Assembly (NCBI RefSeq): GCF_002980525.1
Contig: NZ_PVBQ01000011.1
Location: forward strand, 62,001 to 126,000
DNA from: Sphingobacterium haloxyli
Lineage (GTDB): Bacteria > Bacteroidota > Bacteroidia > Sphingobacteriales > Sphingobacteriaceae
Direction: 5' to 3'
Length of the DNA: 64,000 bases
The notes beneath the pieces are model-generated. The model was not told the DNA's origin and searched no databases. It saw only the letters and a list, made by a program, of their open reading frames with translations. This document shows positions 26,459 to 34,481 of this stretch, piece after piece (the first letter of the stretch is position 1; each line of letters opens with the position of its first letter). Made by a program: the position numbers and the translations under genes.

Positions 26459-27515
26459 CATCGCCCGTTTGATAGACGAAGCAACTTCGCTATTAAAGCA
26501 ATTGATCGCGTTGCCATCTTTTAGCAAGGAAGAAGACGATACTGCAGACTTGTTATGTCGTTTTTTTCATGCAAGAGGGATTGCTTACGAGCGTACAGGC
26601 AATAATGTATGGGCTTATAATAAATATACAGCTGAAACGAAACCATTTATTCTCCTGAATTCTCATCACGATACGGTAAGGCCCAATAGCGGTTATACAA
26701 AAGACCCGTTTGATCCCGTCGTGATCGAAGGTAAGCTATTTGGCTTAGGAAGTAACGACGCCGGAGGATGTTTGGTGTCACTGATAGCAGCATTTCTGTA
26801 TTATTATGAGCGAGAAGATTTACAGTATAATCTCTGCCTGTTGGCATCCGCAGAAGAAGAGATTTCGGGAAAAAACGGCATTGAGGAAGCGATAAAGCAT
26901 ATCAAACCGATGGATTTTGCCATTGTTGGGGAGCCTACCCAGCTACAGATGGCTGTCGCAGAGAAGGGATTGATGGTTTTGGATTGTGAGGCGGCCGGTG
27001 TTGCCGGACACGCGGCGCGGGAGGAAGGCGAGAACGCAATATATAAAGCCATAGAGGCTATAGATTGGTTTCGTACATTTCAGTTTCCAAAGATTTCATC
27101 GTACTTAGGGCCGATAAAAATGACCGTTACCGTAGTGAATGGTGGTGTTCAGCATAATGTTGTTCCAGCATCTTGTACATTCGTGGTAGACGTGCGCACG
27201 ACCGATGTTTATAGCAATCAGCAGGTGCTGGACATCATTAAGCGGCACGTTTCTGTAAGCGTGAGCCCTCGCTCCACTAGGCTCAATCCTTCTGCAATTG
27301 AATTGGAGCATCCGATTGTCCAGTCAGGCGTTCGTTTAGGAGCGAAGACATTTGGAAGTCCAACCATGAGTGATCAAGCATTGTTGCCGTTTCCGTCTGT
27401 AAAAGTCGGACCGGGAGATTCGGCACGATCGCATGCTGCTGACGAGCATATATTCTTGTTAGAAATCGAGGAGGGCATTGTCTTTTACGTAGATTTATTA
27501 AAAAGTATTTTATAG
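26451..27515 (+). CDS. argE: N-acyl(citrulline/ornithine) deacylase, M20 family
   Basis: This is a 354-residue M20 metallopeptidase. The GTG at 26451 is the only plausible start and overlaps proC by 8 bases. Metal and catalytic motifs are LLNSHHDTVRP, GLGSNDAGGC, ASAEEEISG and the C-terminal HAADEH. It removes the acyl group late in the pathway; with a succinylornithine carbamoyltransferase upstream the substrate would be succinylcitrulline. Last gene of the run; a bidirectional terminator begins at its stop. Confidence 0.9.
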   Translation: MSDIARLIDEATSLLKQLIALPSFSKEEDDTADLLCRFFHARGIAYERTGNNVWAYNKYTAETKPFILLNSHHDTVRPNSGYTKDPFDPVVIEGKLFGLGSNDAGGCLVSLIAAFLYYYEREDLQYNLCLLASAEEEISGKNGIEEAIKHIKPMDFAIVGEPTQLQMAVAEKGLMVLDCEAAGVAGHAAREEGENAIYKAIEAIDWFRTFQFPKISSYLGPIKMTVTVVNGGVQHNVVPASCTFVVDVRTTDVYSNQQVLDIIKRHVSVSVSPRSTRLNPSAIELEHPIVQSGVRLGAKTFGSPTMSDQALLPFPSVKVGPGDSARSHAADEHIFLLEIEEGIVFYVDLLKSIL

Positions 27516-27560
27516 AAAGATAAAAGGGGGGCGATACTTTCCCCCTTTTTATCTTTCTAT
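27512..27560. terminator. Bidirectional terminator between argE and the Lrp gene
   Basis: ATAGAAAGATAAAAGGGGG (27512-27530) pairs with its complement at 27541-27560, with one bulged T, around a 10-base loop. It overlaps the stop codons of both convergent genes. Confidence 0.9.
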
Positions 27561-28027
27561 AAGGTTATCTGCCTTTTTATGCTTTCTTCCAGCGATATAA
27601 TCGTCTCTGTACGTTGAATCCCAGTTAAGGACTGGATATCTTCGTTTAGTACTTTCCGTAAATGTGCGGTGTCTCGACATACGATCTTAGCGAACATACT
27701 GTATTGACCAGTACAATAATGTAGCTCTACGACCTCTTTTATCTCTTGTAGTTGTTTTACCGCATCCGTATATTGGGAGCCCTTCTCTAAATAAATTCCC
27801 AAAAAAGCCGTAATGTCAAAACCGACCTTCTGAGGGTTGATAATAAGCTGAGAACCTTTAATTATTCCTAGCTCTTCCATTTTTTTCATCCTTACATGGA
27901 TGGTTCCTCCCGAAACTATTAGTTTTTTTGCTATTTCTGTGTATGGAATTGATGCGTTTTCCATTAAAATAGACAATATTTGGATGTCTAGATTGTCTAA
28001 ATCGTAATTTGAATACTTTTTATCCAT
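27557..28027 (-). CDS. Lrp/AsnC family transcriptional regulator
   Basis: The 156-residue protein has an N-terminal winged helix-turn-helix (LDIQILSILMENASIPYTEI, LIVSGGTIHVRMKKMEELGI) and a C-terminal ligand-binding RAM domain (ITAFLGIYLEKGS, LHYCTGQYSMFAKIVCRDTA). Such proteins respond to amino acids. It converges on the arginine run and is a candidate regulator of arginine or proline metabolism. Its own upstream region contains a perfect palindrome at 28294-28314. Confidence 0.88.
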   Translation of the reverse strand: MDKKYSNYDLDNLDIQILSILMENASIPYTEIAKKLIVSGGTIHVRMKKMEELGIIKGSQLIINPQKVGFDITAFLGIYLEKGSQYTDAVKQLQEIKEVVELHYCTGQYSMFAKIVCRDTAHLRKVLNEDIQSLTGIQRTETIISLEESIKRQITL

Positions 28028-28116
28028 AAAAAATGGTGTTTTTTGTTAAAAAATTACCTTTATTTTTAAATTCATATAAAAATAAAATAAAACTTTTAGA
28101 TATTTTGATGTATTTG

Positions 28117-28290
28117 TATATTTGTATCAACAAAAGAAGATGAAATATAACTTTTGTTTCAAAATAGCATGTTACTTCCCTCAAAATAACATAGGTTTAT
28201 AATTGGTTAGCGTAAGAAACTCCTCTCCCCGGGGAGTTTCTTCATTACACACCTACCGTTTTAAACCTTAGGTACTTGCTTTTTTTATTT
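28117..28290 (+). ncRNA. Candidate small RNA or leader with a 20-codon frame
   Basis: A -7 box TATATTTG (28117-28124) is followed by an ATG at 28140 opening a 20-residue frame rich in Phe, Tyr and Cys (stop at 28202). Next comes a perfect 10-pair hairpin, AAGAAACTCC (28214-28223) with GGAGTTTCTT (28233-28242). Then comes a weak ACCTA/TAGGT stem and seven T. The order promoter, peptide, hairpin, T-run suggests a regulatory RNA of about 160 bases. No known family was recognised. Confidence 0.4.
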
Positions 28291-28293
28291 TTG

Positions 28294-28314
28294 CAAAAAT
28301 ACTAAGTATTTTTG
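28294..28314. promoter_or_regulatory. Perfect palindrome carrying -7 boxes on both strands
   Basis: CAAAAATAC-TAA-GTATTTTTG is a 9-base perfect inverted repeat with a 3-base centre. Each arm contains TATTTTTG, matching TAnnTTTG, one on each strand. It may be a divergent promoter, an operator (for example for the Lrp protein), or both. Confidence 0.5.
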
Positions 28315-28451
28315 TATTACAATTTTATTTCTTCGCAAAATAAGACCTGTTTTATTATAAATGTGTTATTTCTGCTAGTGAAGGAGTTGAAACTAGGATT
28401 GCCTCTTCTCTTCTTTTAACTAAAATTTCGTATTTTCACAAAACACCCGTA

Positions 28452-29492
28452 ATGGAAGACGACGTTAAAATATCGCGCAAAAAGCCTATTTATCCGGTAG
28501 GTGCAGGCTTAAATAAATACCTTCGTATGTATCAGCGGGATACGAGGTTGCCACTGGCTTATAGCGAACTGTTGAATTTCGGAGAGACTGTGCCGGTAAT
28601 GGATAAATATGGGAACGATACCTTGTGGGAAACACCGCTATATCCCCCTTATATACAAGATCAGTTATATGATGCATTAAAGGTGGTATATGCACAGCTC
28701 AAAGCGTCGGGCAATACGCGCATTGTAGAACATAAAATTATAGATAGAATAGAATATTGTGCATTTGGGAATACGAAACCTTTTCGGATACGTATTATAA
28801 ACCGCTTAAATGATGTTTACGATTATTTTTATATCAAGCAAGCAGATGCATCCAGAATATATGGGCTGGAGTTGGAGGAGATTCTTTCCCCCAATCAAGT
28901 TAACTACCTTGTAGACCGTGACACATTAGTCGAAGAACATATTGTTGGGATACCGGGCGATGTGTTTAGCAAATCTGGCATACATAATACAGAATATAAT
29001 CAAACACGTATTGCAAAAGAGTTTGTTAAGTTTAACGAGCGCTGTATTATTTCCTTGCTTGGCGATATGCGTGCGTACAACTTTGTTATGCAGATTACAC
29101 CGGATTTTGACGATTTCCAGTTTCGTATCCGGGCCATTGATTTCGATCAGCAATTTTATGAAGGGAATCCAAGAGTGTACATGCCCCAGTATTTCAAGGA
29201 AAATCTTCCTTATGTTAAATTGGCTATGGAGCATTTAAACGAAAAGACCGTGTTACAGTATCAACAAGAAGAACGCTCTTCCATCGTGCACCGTGTGCGT
29301 AGCGAACGTCATCGCATTAAAGACTTACGAGATGCTTCGAAATTGCAGGGGTTGTCTGCGCCAGAAAATATAGCAAAGTTACGAGAGGGATATAAAGCGT
29401 TCTATAATAATGAAGCTTATTTGGATTGTAAATCCATGACGGATATTGTAGAGCTCAATGTGAAGAATGTTATTCGGCAGGTGAAACTCTAG
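28452..29492 (+). CDS. Uncharacterised protein with protein-kinase-like motifs
   Basis: This 346-residue cytoplasmic protein has no signal peptide or membrane segment, and no family was recognised. It carries motifs in the order seen in kinase-fold proteins. DYFYIK (Lys129) could be the beta-3 lysine and LELEE (about 139-143) the C-helix acid. VEEHIVGIPG lies where the hinge would be. GDMRAYN has Asp205 and Asn210 spaced as a catalytic loop, and AIDFD (Asp230) resembles the metal-binding DFG/DFD. The kinase link is an inference from motif order only. It converges on ruvC, ending 2 bases away. Confidence 0.55.
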   Translation: MEDDVKISRKKPIYPVGAGLNKYLRMYQRDTRLPLAYSELLNFGETVPVMDKYGNDTLWETPLYPPYIQDQLYDALKVVYAQLKASGNTRIVEHKIIDRIEYCAFGNTKPFRIRIINRLNDVYDYFYIKQADASRIYGLELEEILSPNQVNYLVDRDTLVEEHIVGIPGDVFSKSGIHNTEYNQTRIAKEFVKFNERCIISLLGDMRAYNFVMQITPDFDDFQFRIRAIDFDQQFYEGNPRVYMPQYFKENLPYVKLAMEHLNEKTVLQYQQEERSSIVHRVRSERHRIKDLRDASKLQGLSAPENIAKLREGYKAFYNNEAYLDCKSMTDIVELNVKNVIRQVKL

Positions 29493-29493
29493 A

Positions 29494-30057
29494 CTAGCGT
29501 ATTCTGCGTTGGTTGTCTTTGGCGAAAGCTTCCCATCCCGAATAGGCTTTTTTTTCCACTCCACTATTTTGTTGGAACGAGTGGCATACGGCTACAGCTA
29601 ACCCGTCTGTCGCATCCAGAAATTCGGGTGTTTCGTTGAATTGCAGAACCGTTTTTAGCATAGCAGCTACCTGTTCTTTGCTGGCGCTGCCATTTCCGGT
29701 GACAGATTGCTTTATTTTACGTGGTGAATATTCAAAGATAGGGATGTCTACGCTCAGTGCAGCCGCCATCGCAACACCCTGCGCTCTTCCAAGCTTTAGC
29801 ATGACTTGAATGTTTTTTCCATAAAAGGGTGCTTCCAGTGCCATGCAATCAGGCTGGTATTCTTTTATAAGAGACATGGTTTTCTTAAAGATGCGCTGGA
29901 GTTTTAGTCCTTGGTCATCTAAATGCCCCATTTTGACAACACCCAGGCTCAAAAGTGTTATCTTTTGCCCAGTTTGTCTAACTAGTCCATAACCCATAAC
30001 GACAGTTCCTGGGTCAATTCCCAAAATGATACGTTCTTTAGCCTTCTCCCTTTGCAT
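29494..30057 (-). CDS. ruvC: Holliday junction endonuclease RuvC
   Basis: The 187-residue resolvase has RIILGIDPGTVVMGYG with catalytic Asp15, ALEAPFYG with Glu75, and the C-terminal pair Asp148 and Asp151 in FLDATDGLAVAVCH. It cuts four-way junctions with RuvAB during recombination. No ruvA or ruvB lies nearby, as in many Bacteroidetes. It is slightly longer than the E. coli protein because of a short C-terminal tail. Confidence 0.95.
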   Translation of the reverse strand: MQREKAKERIILGIDPGTVVMGYGLVRQTGQKITLLSLGVVKMGHLDDQGLKLQRIFKKTMSLIKEYQPDCMALEAPFYGKNIQVMLKLGRAQGVAMAAALSVDIPIFEYSPRKIKQSVTGNGSASKEQVAAMLKTVLQFNETPEFLDATDGLAVAVCHSFQQNSGVEKKAYSGWEAFAKDNQRRIR

Positions 30058-30058
30058 G

Positions 30059-30088
30059 TTGCAATATTACGATTTTACATTAACTTTG
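30059..30088 (+). promoter_or_regulatory. Promoter of the UPF0104 - glycosyltransferase pair
   Basis: TTG at 30059-30061 and TAACTTTG at 30081-30088 are spaced by 19 bases, a good match to the Bacteroidetes consensus. It lies just past the divergent ruvC start, and the predicted leader before the TTG start codon is about 14 bases. Confidence 0.65.
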
Positions 30089-30107
30089 CGGTCATCACAT
30101 TAGAACA

Positions 30108-31082
30108 TTGACGAGACAGCAAAAGAAATATTTAAATCTAGGAATTAAATTCGCCATCGTTGGGTTGGCGACCTGGTTCATTGTTTCGAAGGTTAATAAC
30201 CAGCAGAACCTCCGTGAATTCAACGCGTTACTGCAAAGTATAAATCCATGGACGGTACGCGCGACGCTGGTTGTGGTCGTATTGATGATGTTGCTGAATT
30301 GGGCGATCGAAGTTGCTAAATGGAAATATCTCAGTCGACGGGTTGAGGTAATTAGTTGGTGGAAAGCTATAAAATCCGTCTTTTGTGGTCTTACGTGGGC
30401 TATATTTACACCGAATAGGATCGGCGAGTACGGAGGTCGTATACTTCTTCTAAAGCCACGTAACAGGGCAAGAGGAGCAATAGCAATGGGTGTGGGGCTC
30501 TTTGCACAGTTGGTTCTCACCAGTGTATTTGGCTCTTTGAGTATCGCTTGGTTTGTTGCCACTTATTTACCAACACCGGATAGCGTCAAATTTGGCGTTT
30601 GGTTGTTAGCGATAATTTATGCAGTGGCATTTGTTGTACTTTATTTCAACGTGTATTGGGTGGATTATCTGGTTGGTAAATTTATATTTTTACGGAAGAT
30701 AAAACCATTCTTCTCCATACTGGAAGATTTCACTACGCGGGAACTTTTGCGTGTCTTGCTACTTTCGTTAGCACGCTTTGCTATATTTACTTCGCAATAT
30801 GTCGTGTTGATGTTAGTCTTTTTGCCTGAGTTGCCATTTGTGTCGATGGTGTTGATGATTTTCATCCTGTTTTTCGTTCAATCTGCCGTTCCGTCGCTCG
30901 ATATTTTCGATTTTAGTGTGCGTAGTTTTGTTGCAAGTAATTTGTATAGTTATATTACGACGCAGGAAATAGCGGTTATGGCGATTGTTTCTTGTATCTG
31001 GTTCGTCAACCTTATCCTGCCTGCTATTATGGGGTCCGTATTTGTTTTAAATGTAAATTATGTGGGTGACAACAAGTCTTGA
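30108..31082 (+). CDS. UPF0104 / lysylphosphatidylglycerol-synthase-TM-like membrane protein
   Basis: The 324-residue protein has about eight hydrophobic helices and the motif WAIFTPNRIGEYGGRILLLK, typical of the flippase-like UPF0104/AglD group. The only available start is TTG at 30108, supported by the promoter just upstream. It lacks the soluble synthase domain of MprF. It overlaps the following glycosyltransferase gene by 23 bases, suggesting a joint role in envelope lipid or glycan building. Substrate unknown. Confidence 0.8.
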   Translation: MTRQQKKYLNLGIKFAIVGLATWFIVSKVNNQQNLREFNALLQSINPWTVRATLVVVVLMMLLNWAIEVAKWKYLSRRVEVISWWKAIKSVFCGLTWAIFTPNRIGEYGGRILLLKPRNRARGAIAMGVGLFAQLVLTSVFGSLSIAWFVATYLPTPDSVKFGVWLLAIIYAVAFVVLYFNVYWVDYLVGKFIFLRKIKPFFSILEDFTTRELLRVLLLSLARFAIFTSQYVVLMLVFLPELPFVSMVLMIFILFFVQSAVPSLDIFDFSVRSFVASNLYSYITTQEIAVMAIVSCIWFVNLILPAIMGSVFVLNVNYVGDNKS

Positions 31083-32199
31083 TATATTTCTCGTTATTAT
31101 GACGGTGGTGTATGTTGTATTAGTATTGTATATGTTGCGTGGATGGATGCAGATTTCGTATTTTAAACCGAAGCAGACAATAGTTCATACATCTGTTTCA
31201 GTGTTAATTGCCGCCCGTAATGAAGAAGACAATATAGCACGTACGCTAAACTGTATTGTCAATCAAGACTATCCAAAAGAACTTTTGCAAGTTATTGTTA
31301 TAGATGATCATTCCACTGACAATACGGCTGCAATCGTTGCGTCCTATACTTCAAGAGGTGTTACCTTGTTGCAATTGAATGAGGGGGACAAATTAAATTC
31401 CTACAAAAAACTGGCAATTAGCCGAGGCATAGCACAAGCTTCCGGGGAAATAATCGTTACTACAGATGCAGATTGCCGTATGGATACAGGATGGCTACGT
31501 ACGGTAGTGGGCTATTTTGAGGAATCGGGGGCCTATATGGTTTCATCCCCTGTGGCTTACTCCGAAGAGAAAAGCTATTTCGAACGTCTTCAAACGTTAG
31601 AGTTTCTATATCTTATTGGTTTGGGTGCGGCCGGTATAGGAAATAAGAAGCCAACGACTTGTAATGGGGCAAATCTCGCTTATCGACGCGATCTGTTCTA
31701 CGAAATGGGTGGTTTTAATGGCATTGATAATCTTGCTTCCGGTGATGATGAGTTGTTCTTGCATAAGGTTGCAGAAAAATATGCAGAAAAAATAGGTTTT
31801 TGTAAATCGAAAGAAGCTATCGTATACACTGATGCAAAAGCTACCCTTTCCGGATTTATCAGCCAACGGAGACGTTGGGCGTCCAAGAGTACAAAATATA
31901 GGGACAAGCGAGTCGTCTGGTTAGGCGTTAGTATATGGTTGTTCAATTTATCATTAATTGTCGGCTTGGCACAGTTTCTCGTTGATTTGCCGAATGTCAA
32001 TGTGATGTTTTTGATCGCGTTGGGAATGAAGGTACTGGCGGAATTAGCCTTTATTTATCCACTTTGTGGTCTGGTAAATAGACACGCTTTGTTGGTGAAT
32101 TTATTCCCTTTGTCGTTCATTCATGCCGTTTACCTCGTGTATATAGGGGTGGCGGGCAATGTCGGTAAGTACGATTGGAAAGGCAGAAAGGTCAACTAA
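31060..32199 (+). CDS. Glycosyltransferase family 2, membrane-bound
   Basis: The 379-residue protein has an N-terminal membrane helix, then a GT-A domain with SVLIAARNEEDNIARTL, VIDDHSTDNT and the metal-binding TTDADCRMD. It also has the acceptor-side motif SGDDEL and QRRRW, followed by two or three C-terminal membrane helices. It is a processive-type or polyisoprenol glycosyltransferase by architecture. It is translationally coupled to the UPF0104 gene. The sugar and acceptor cannot be told from sequence. Confidence 0.85.
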   Translation: MWVTTSLDIFLVIMTVVYVVLVLYMLRGWMQISYFKPKQTIVHTSVSVLIAARNEEDNIARTLNCIVNQDYPKELLQVIVIDDHSTDNTAAIVASYTSRGVTLLQLNEGDKLNSYKKLAISRGIAQASGEIIVTTDADCRMDTGWLRTVVGYFEESGAYMVSSPVAYSEEKSYFERLQTLEFLYLIGLGAAGIGNKKPTTCNGANLAYRRDLFYEMGGFNGIDNLASGDDELFLHKVAEKYAEKIGFCKSKEAIVYTDAKATLSGFISQRRRWASKSTKYRDKRVVWLGVSIWLFNLSLIVGLAQFLVDLPNVNVMFLIALGMKVLAELAFIYPLCGLVNRHALLVNLFPLSFIHAVYLVYIGVAGNVGKYDWKGRKVN

Positions 32200-32204
32200 C
32201 TTAA

Positions 32205-32942
32205 TTAAGCTTCTACTTTTTCTTTGATAATATCTTCGGCTTTCTTCACAATCTCTTCCGCATTTAGCCCGGTCGTATCCAACGGGCTTAATACTTCCCA
32301 ACTCATGGAGGTGAATGGGCGTAATGGAAACATCCCGTATTTTACCATTAAATAGGAGCCTTTGATTGCTATAGGAACTACAAGTGCATTGGGGTTCTTT
32401 TTCAAAAGGGTCGCGATTCCACCCACGGAAAAAGTTTTCATTTTACCTGTTTTTGTACGTGTTCCTTCTGGAAAAATAAAAGCTGACCAGTTTTTGGTCT
32501 TCATGTTGTTTGCCAGTTTCAGAATTTCGGCAATGGATTGCTTCGGATCTTTACGATCTATGTTCGCCGCACCACCATGTACTAAATTGTATGATATGCT
32601 TGGGATTCCCGCTTTGGCCAATTCAATTTTGGAAATGAATTTTCCGTGGAACCGCCGTAAAAAATATATCATGGGGGGAATGTCAAATGTACTTTGGTGA
32701 TTGGCAACAAAAATAATCGGTCTTCCGGTCGGAATGCTTTTGTTGTCGATAAATCTTGTCCGATTAAATAGCGTGTAATTACAGGCAACCAAAAAGCTAT
32801 TTAAAAGATCGACGCTTTTTTTGTGCGCAGTATATCCGCCAAGTTTAAAACAAAGCCATTGAATGGGATGGAAAATTAGCAATGACACAGCAAAGCAGAT
32901 ATAAAATATAGGTGTAAGTATATAACCAAGTGCCTTTCTCAT
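32205..32942 (-). CDS. plsC: 1-acylglycerol-3-phosphate acyltransferase
   Basis: The 245-residue protein has an N-terminal membrane anchor. The acyltransferase motifs are NHQSTFD (His82, Asp87) and FPEGTRT at 157-163. It makes phosphatidic acid from lysophosphatidate. It is convergent with the glycosyltransferase gene, ending 5 bases from it. No irregularity was seen. Confidence 0.92.
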   Translation of the reverse strand: MRKALGYILTPIFYICFAVSLLIFHPIQWLCFKLGGYTAHKKSVDLLNSFLVACNYTLFNRTRFIDNKSIPTGRPIIFVANHQSTFDIPPMIYFLRRFHGKFISKIELAKAGIPSISYNLVHGGAANIDRKDPKQSIAEILKLANNMKTKNWSAFIFPEGTRTKTGKMKTFSVGGIATLLKKNPNALVVPIAIKGSYLMVKYGMFPLRPFTSMSWEVLSPLDTTGLNAEEIVKKAEDIIKEKVEA

Positions 32943-33116
32943 TTGACTAAAATTTTGCGAATTTACGATTATTAACGGGAAATCGGGAATAGAGCGCAGC
33001 GACGTTGAACGGAGGTTTATCGCTTAAAAAGAAGGACGAAGTTAAAGAAATATGTTTAATTTGTTAATAATAATGAATATATGTTCAAATATATTTATAT
33101 TTATTTTAAAATAATT

Positions 33117-33124
33117 TATTTTTG
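33117..33124 (+). promoter_or_regulatory. -7 box of the DUF2089 operon
   Basis: TATTTTTG matches TAnnTTTG 18 bases before the ATG at 33143. It argues against the in-frame TTG at 33122 as the start, since that lies inside the box. The upstream 150 bases are very AT-rich. Confidence 0.5.
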
Positions 33125-33142
33125 CCTTTGAAAAAAGAAGGT

Positions 33143-33418
33143 ATGATGAAATTGCCGACAGTTTGCCCAAGTTGCGAGAATCAACTAGTAGTATCGAAAT
33201 TGGTTTGTATGAATTGTGAAACGGAAGTTTCTGGTAAATATTATTTGCCGATACTCATGCAGTTGAGTGTTGAAGAACAGGAATTTGTCTTGCAGTTCTT
33301 AATAAACTCAGGAAGCTTAAAGGAAATGGCTATTCAAATGGGGAAGAGTTACCCAACGGTGAGGAACAAGCTGGATGATTTGATAAACAGGATAAAAACA
33401 CTGAAAAATGAAAAATAA
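33143..33418 (+). CDS. DUF2089-type zinc-ribbon/HTH regulator
   Basis: The 91-residue protein starts at the ATG at 33143, preceded by GAAGG. It has an N-terminal zinc ribbon (CPSC and CMNC) and a C-terminal helix-turn-helix (GSLKEMAIQMGKSYPTVRNK), the DUF2089 layout. It is probably a small DNA-binding regulator of its own operon. It overlaps the next gene by 11 bases. Confidence 0.8.
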   Translation: MMKLPTVCPSCENQLVVSKLVCMNCETEVSGKYYLPILMQLSVEEQEFVLQFLINSGSLKEMAIQMGKSYPTVRNKLDDLINRIKTLKNEK

Positions 33419-33893
33419 TCTAATCTACAGGGAAAGTCAAAGCTTTATAACTTGGTGGCTATGTCTATTATACTTATTCGTTTTGGGGGCAGGTGTCTAC
33501 ACAGCCTGGAGTAATTCAAATGAAGGGAAAATAGAAGGATTTTCCGTAGGAGCCTTAATTGGCTTGATAGCGTTTGCTATCATATTTTTTATGAGGCTTC
33601 GGTCGCGTATAGATCAAGAAGGCATACATATCCGGTTTTTCCCGTTTATATGGAAAGAAAAAACATGGGGTTGGGATGAGATAGGGGACGTGTACGTGAA
33701 GCGATATAGTCCATGGGAATACGGTGGTTGGGGTTATCGGTTTGGTAGGGAAGGGACGGCTTTTACGACTAAGGGTTCATATGGAATTCATCTTATAGTT
33801 AGCAAAAACGGAGCTAAAATGCTCATTGGGACACAAAAGCCGGAAAAGGTAAACGAAATATTAAAACGATATCGTCAAGTTAACCAGGGATAA
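33408..33893 (+). CDS. Small membrane protein with a PH-like C-terminal domain
   Basis: The 161-residue protein has two membrane helices (about 13-35 and 45-65) and a C-terminal beta-rich part (IDQEGIHIRFFPFIWKEKTW, GSYGIHLIVSKNGAKMLIGT) like bacterial PH-type domains. Family DUF6141 seems likely from memory but was not checked. It overlaps the regulator gene, so they are probably coupled. Function unknown. Confidence 0.65.
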   Translation: MKNNLIYRESQSFITWWLCLLYLFVLGAGVYTAWSNSNEGKIEGFSVGALIGLIAFAIIFFMRLRSRIDQEGIHIRFFPFIWKEKTWGWDEIGDVYVKRYSPWEYGGWGYRFGREGTAFTTKGSYGIHLIVSKNGAKMLIGTQKPEKVNEILKRYRQVNQG

Positions 33894-33896
33894 AAT

Positions 33897-34481
33897 ATGA
33901 AGCGTAACATGGAGCCGCTGTTCTTAAACCCATTTGAAGATTATTCGGAGAAAAATCTATTATGGATAGGTATAGTTGGTTTTGTAGTCGGGATAACAAT
34001 TTCTTATTTTGGAAAAATTGTGTTTGATGGTATTATTCAAATACACATGGGCGCAACAAGTCTAACCGCTATTGTATTAGGAAATCTGACGAATATGGGG
34101 ATTTTGACATTAGGAATGTTTATGCTCGCGAAGGTTCTGTATAAAAAAACTCGTTTTGTTGATGTATTAAACAATGTGCTGATAGCCCGGATACCAATGT
34201 TATTTGCCGGTTTGTTGGTTATTTGGATGACAAAGCTAATTCCAATGGAAAAGGCAACAGAAGTTAATTTTGCTATGTCATTAAATCAGACAGACATGAT
34301 GTGGATCGCGCTTCTAGCTATTTTCCTGCTGTTCATGATGGTCTATTTTTTTTATCTCCTTGTAGTTGGAGTTCGACATTCCATCAATAGCAAGAAATTT
34401 GGGCATGGTTTTTTGATAGTAATTGCGGTGTTCGTATTGGACGGCATAGCGTTATTGGTTTATAGAGGATTTTTTATATGA
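33897..34481 (+). CDS. YIP1-family-like integral membrane protein
   Basis: The 194-residue protein has five predicted membrane helices starting at about residue 22 (LLWIGIVGFVVGITISYFG) and a soluble N-terminus with NPFEDY. The helix layout resembles YIP1 domain proteins. It lies 3 bases after the PH-like protein and overlaps the hydrolase gene by 4 bases (ATGA). Function unknown. Confidence 0.6.
   Translation: MKRNMEPLFLNPFEDYSEKNLLWIGIVGFVVGITISYFGKIVFDGIIQIHMGATSLTAIVLGNLTNMGILTLGMFMLAKVLYKKTRFVDVLNNVLIARIPMLFAGLLVIWMTKLIPMEKATEVNFAMSLNQTDMMWIALLAIFLLFMMVYFFYLLVVGVRHSINSKKFGHGFLIVIAVFVLDGIALLVYRGFFI

Larger units (their letters stand above)
28028..28451. other. 424-base intergenic region with two signal clusters
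   Basis: Between the divergent Lrp gene and the next gene lies AT-rich DNA. It contains a -7 box TATATTTG at 28117-28124, a 20-codon frame at 28140-28202, a hairpin at 28214-28242, a T-run at 28280-28286 and a palindrome at 28294-28314. Apart from these nothing coding was seen. Confidence 0.6.

Noticed and set aside
33122..33145. TTG at 33122 as start of the DUF2089 gene
   Set aside because: It lies inside the -7 box TATTTTTG; the ATG at 33143 has a GAAGG before it.
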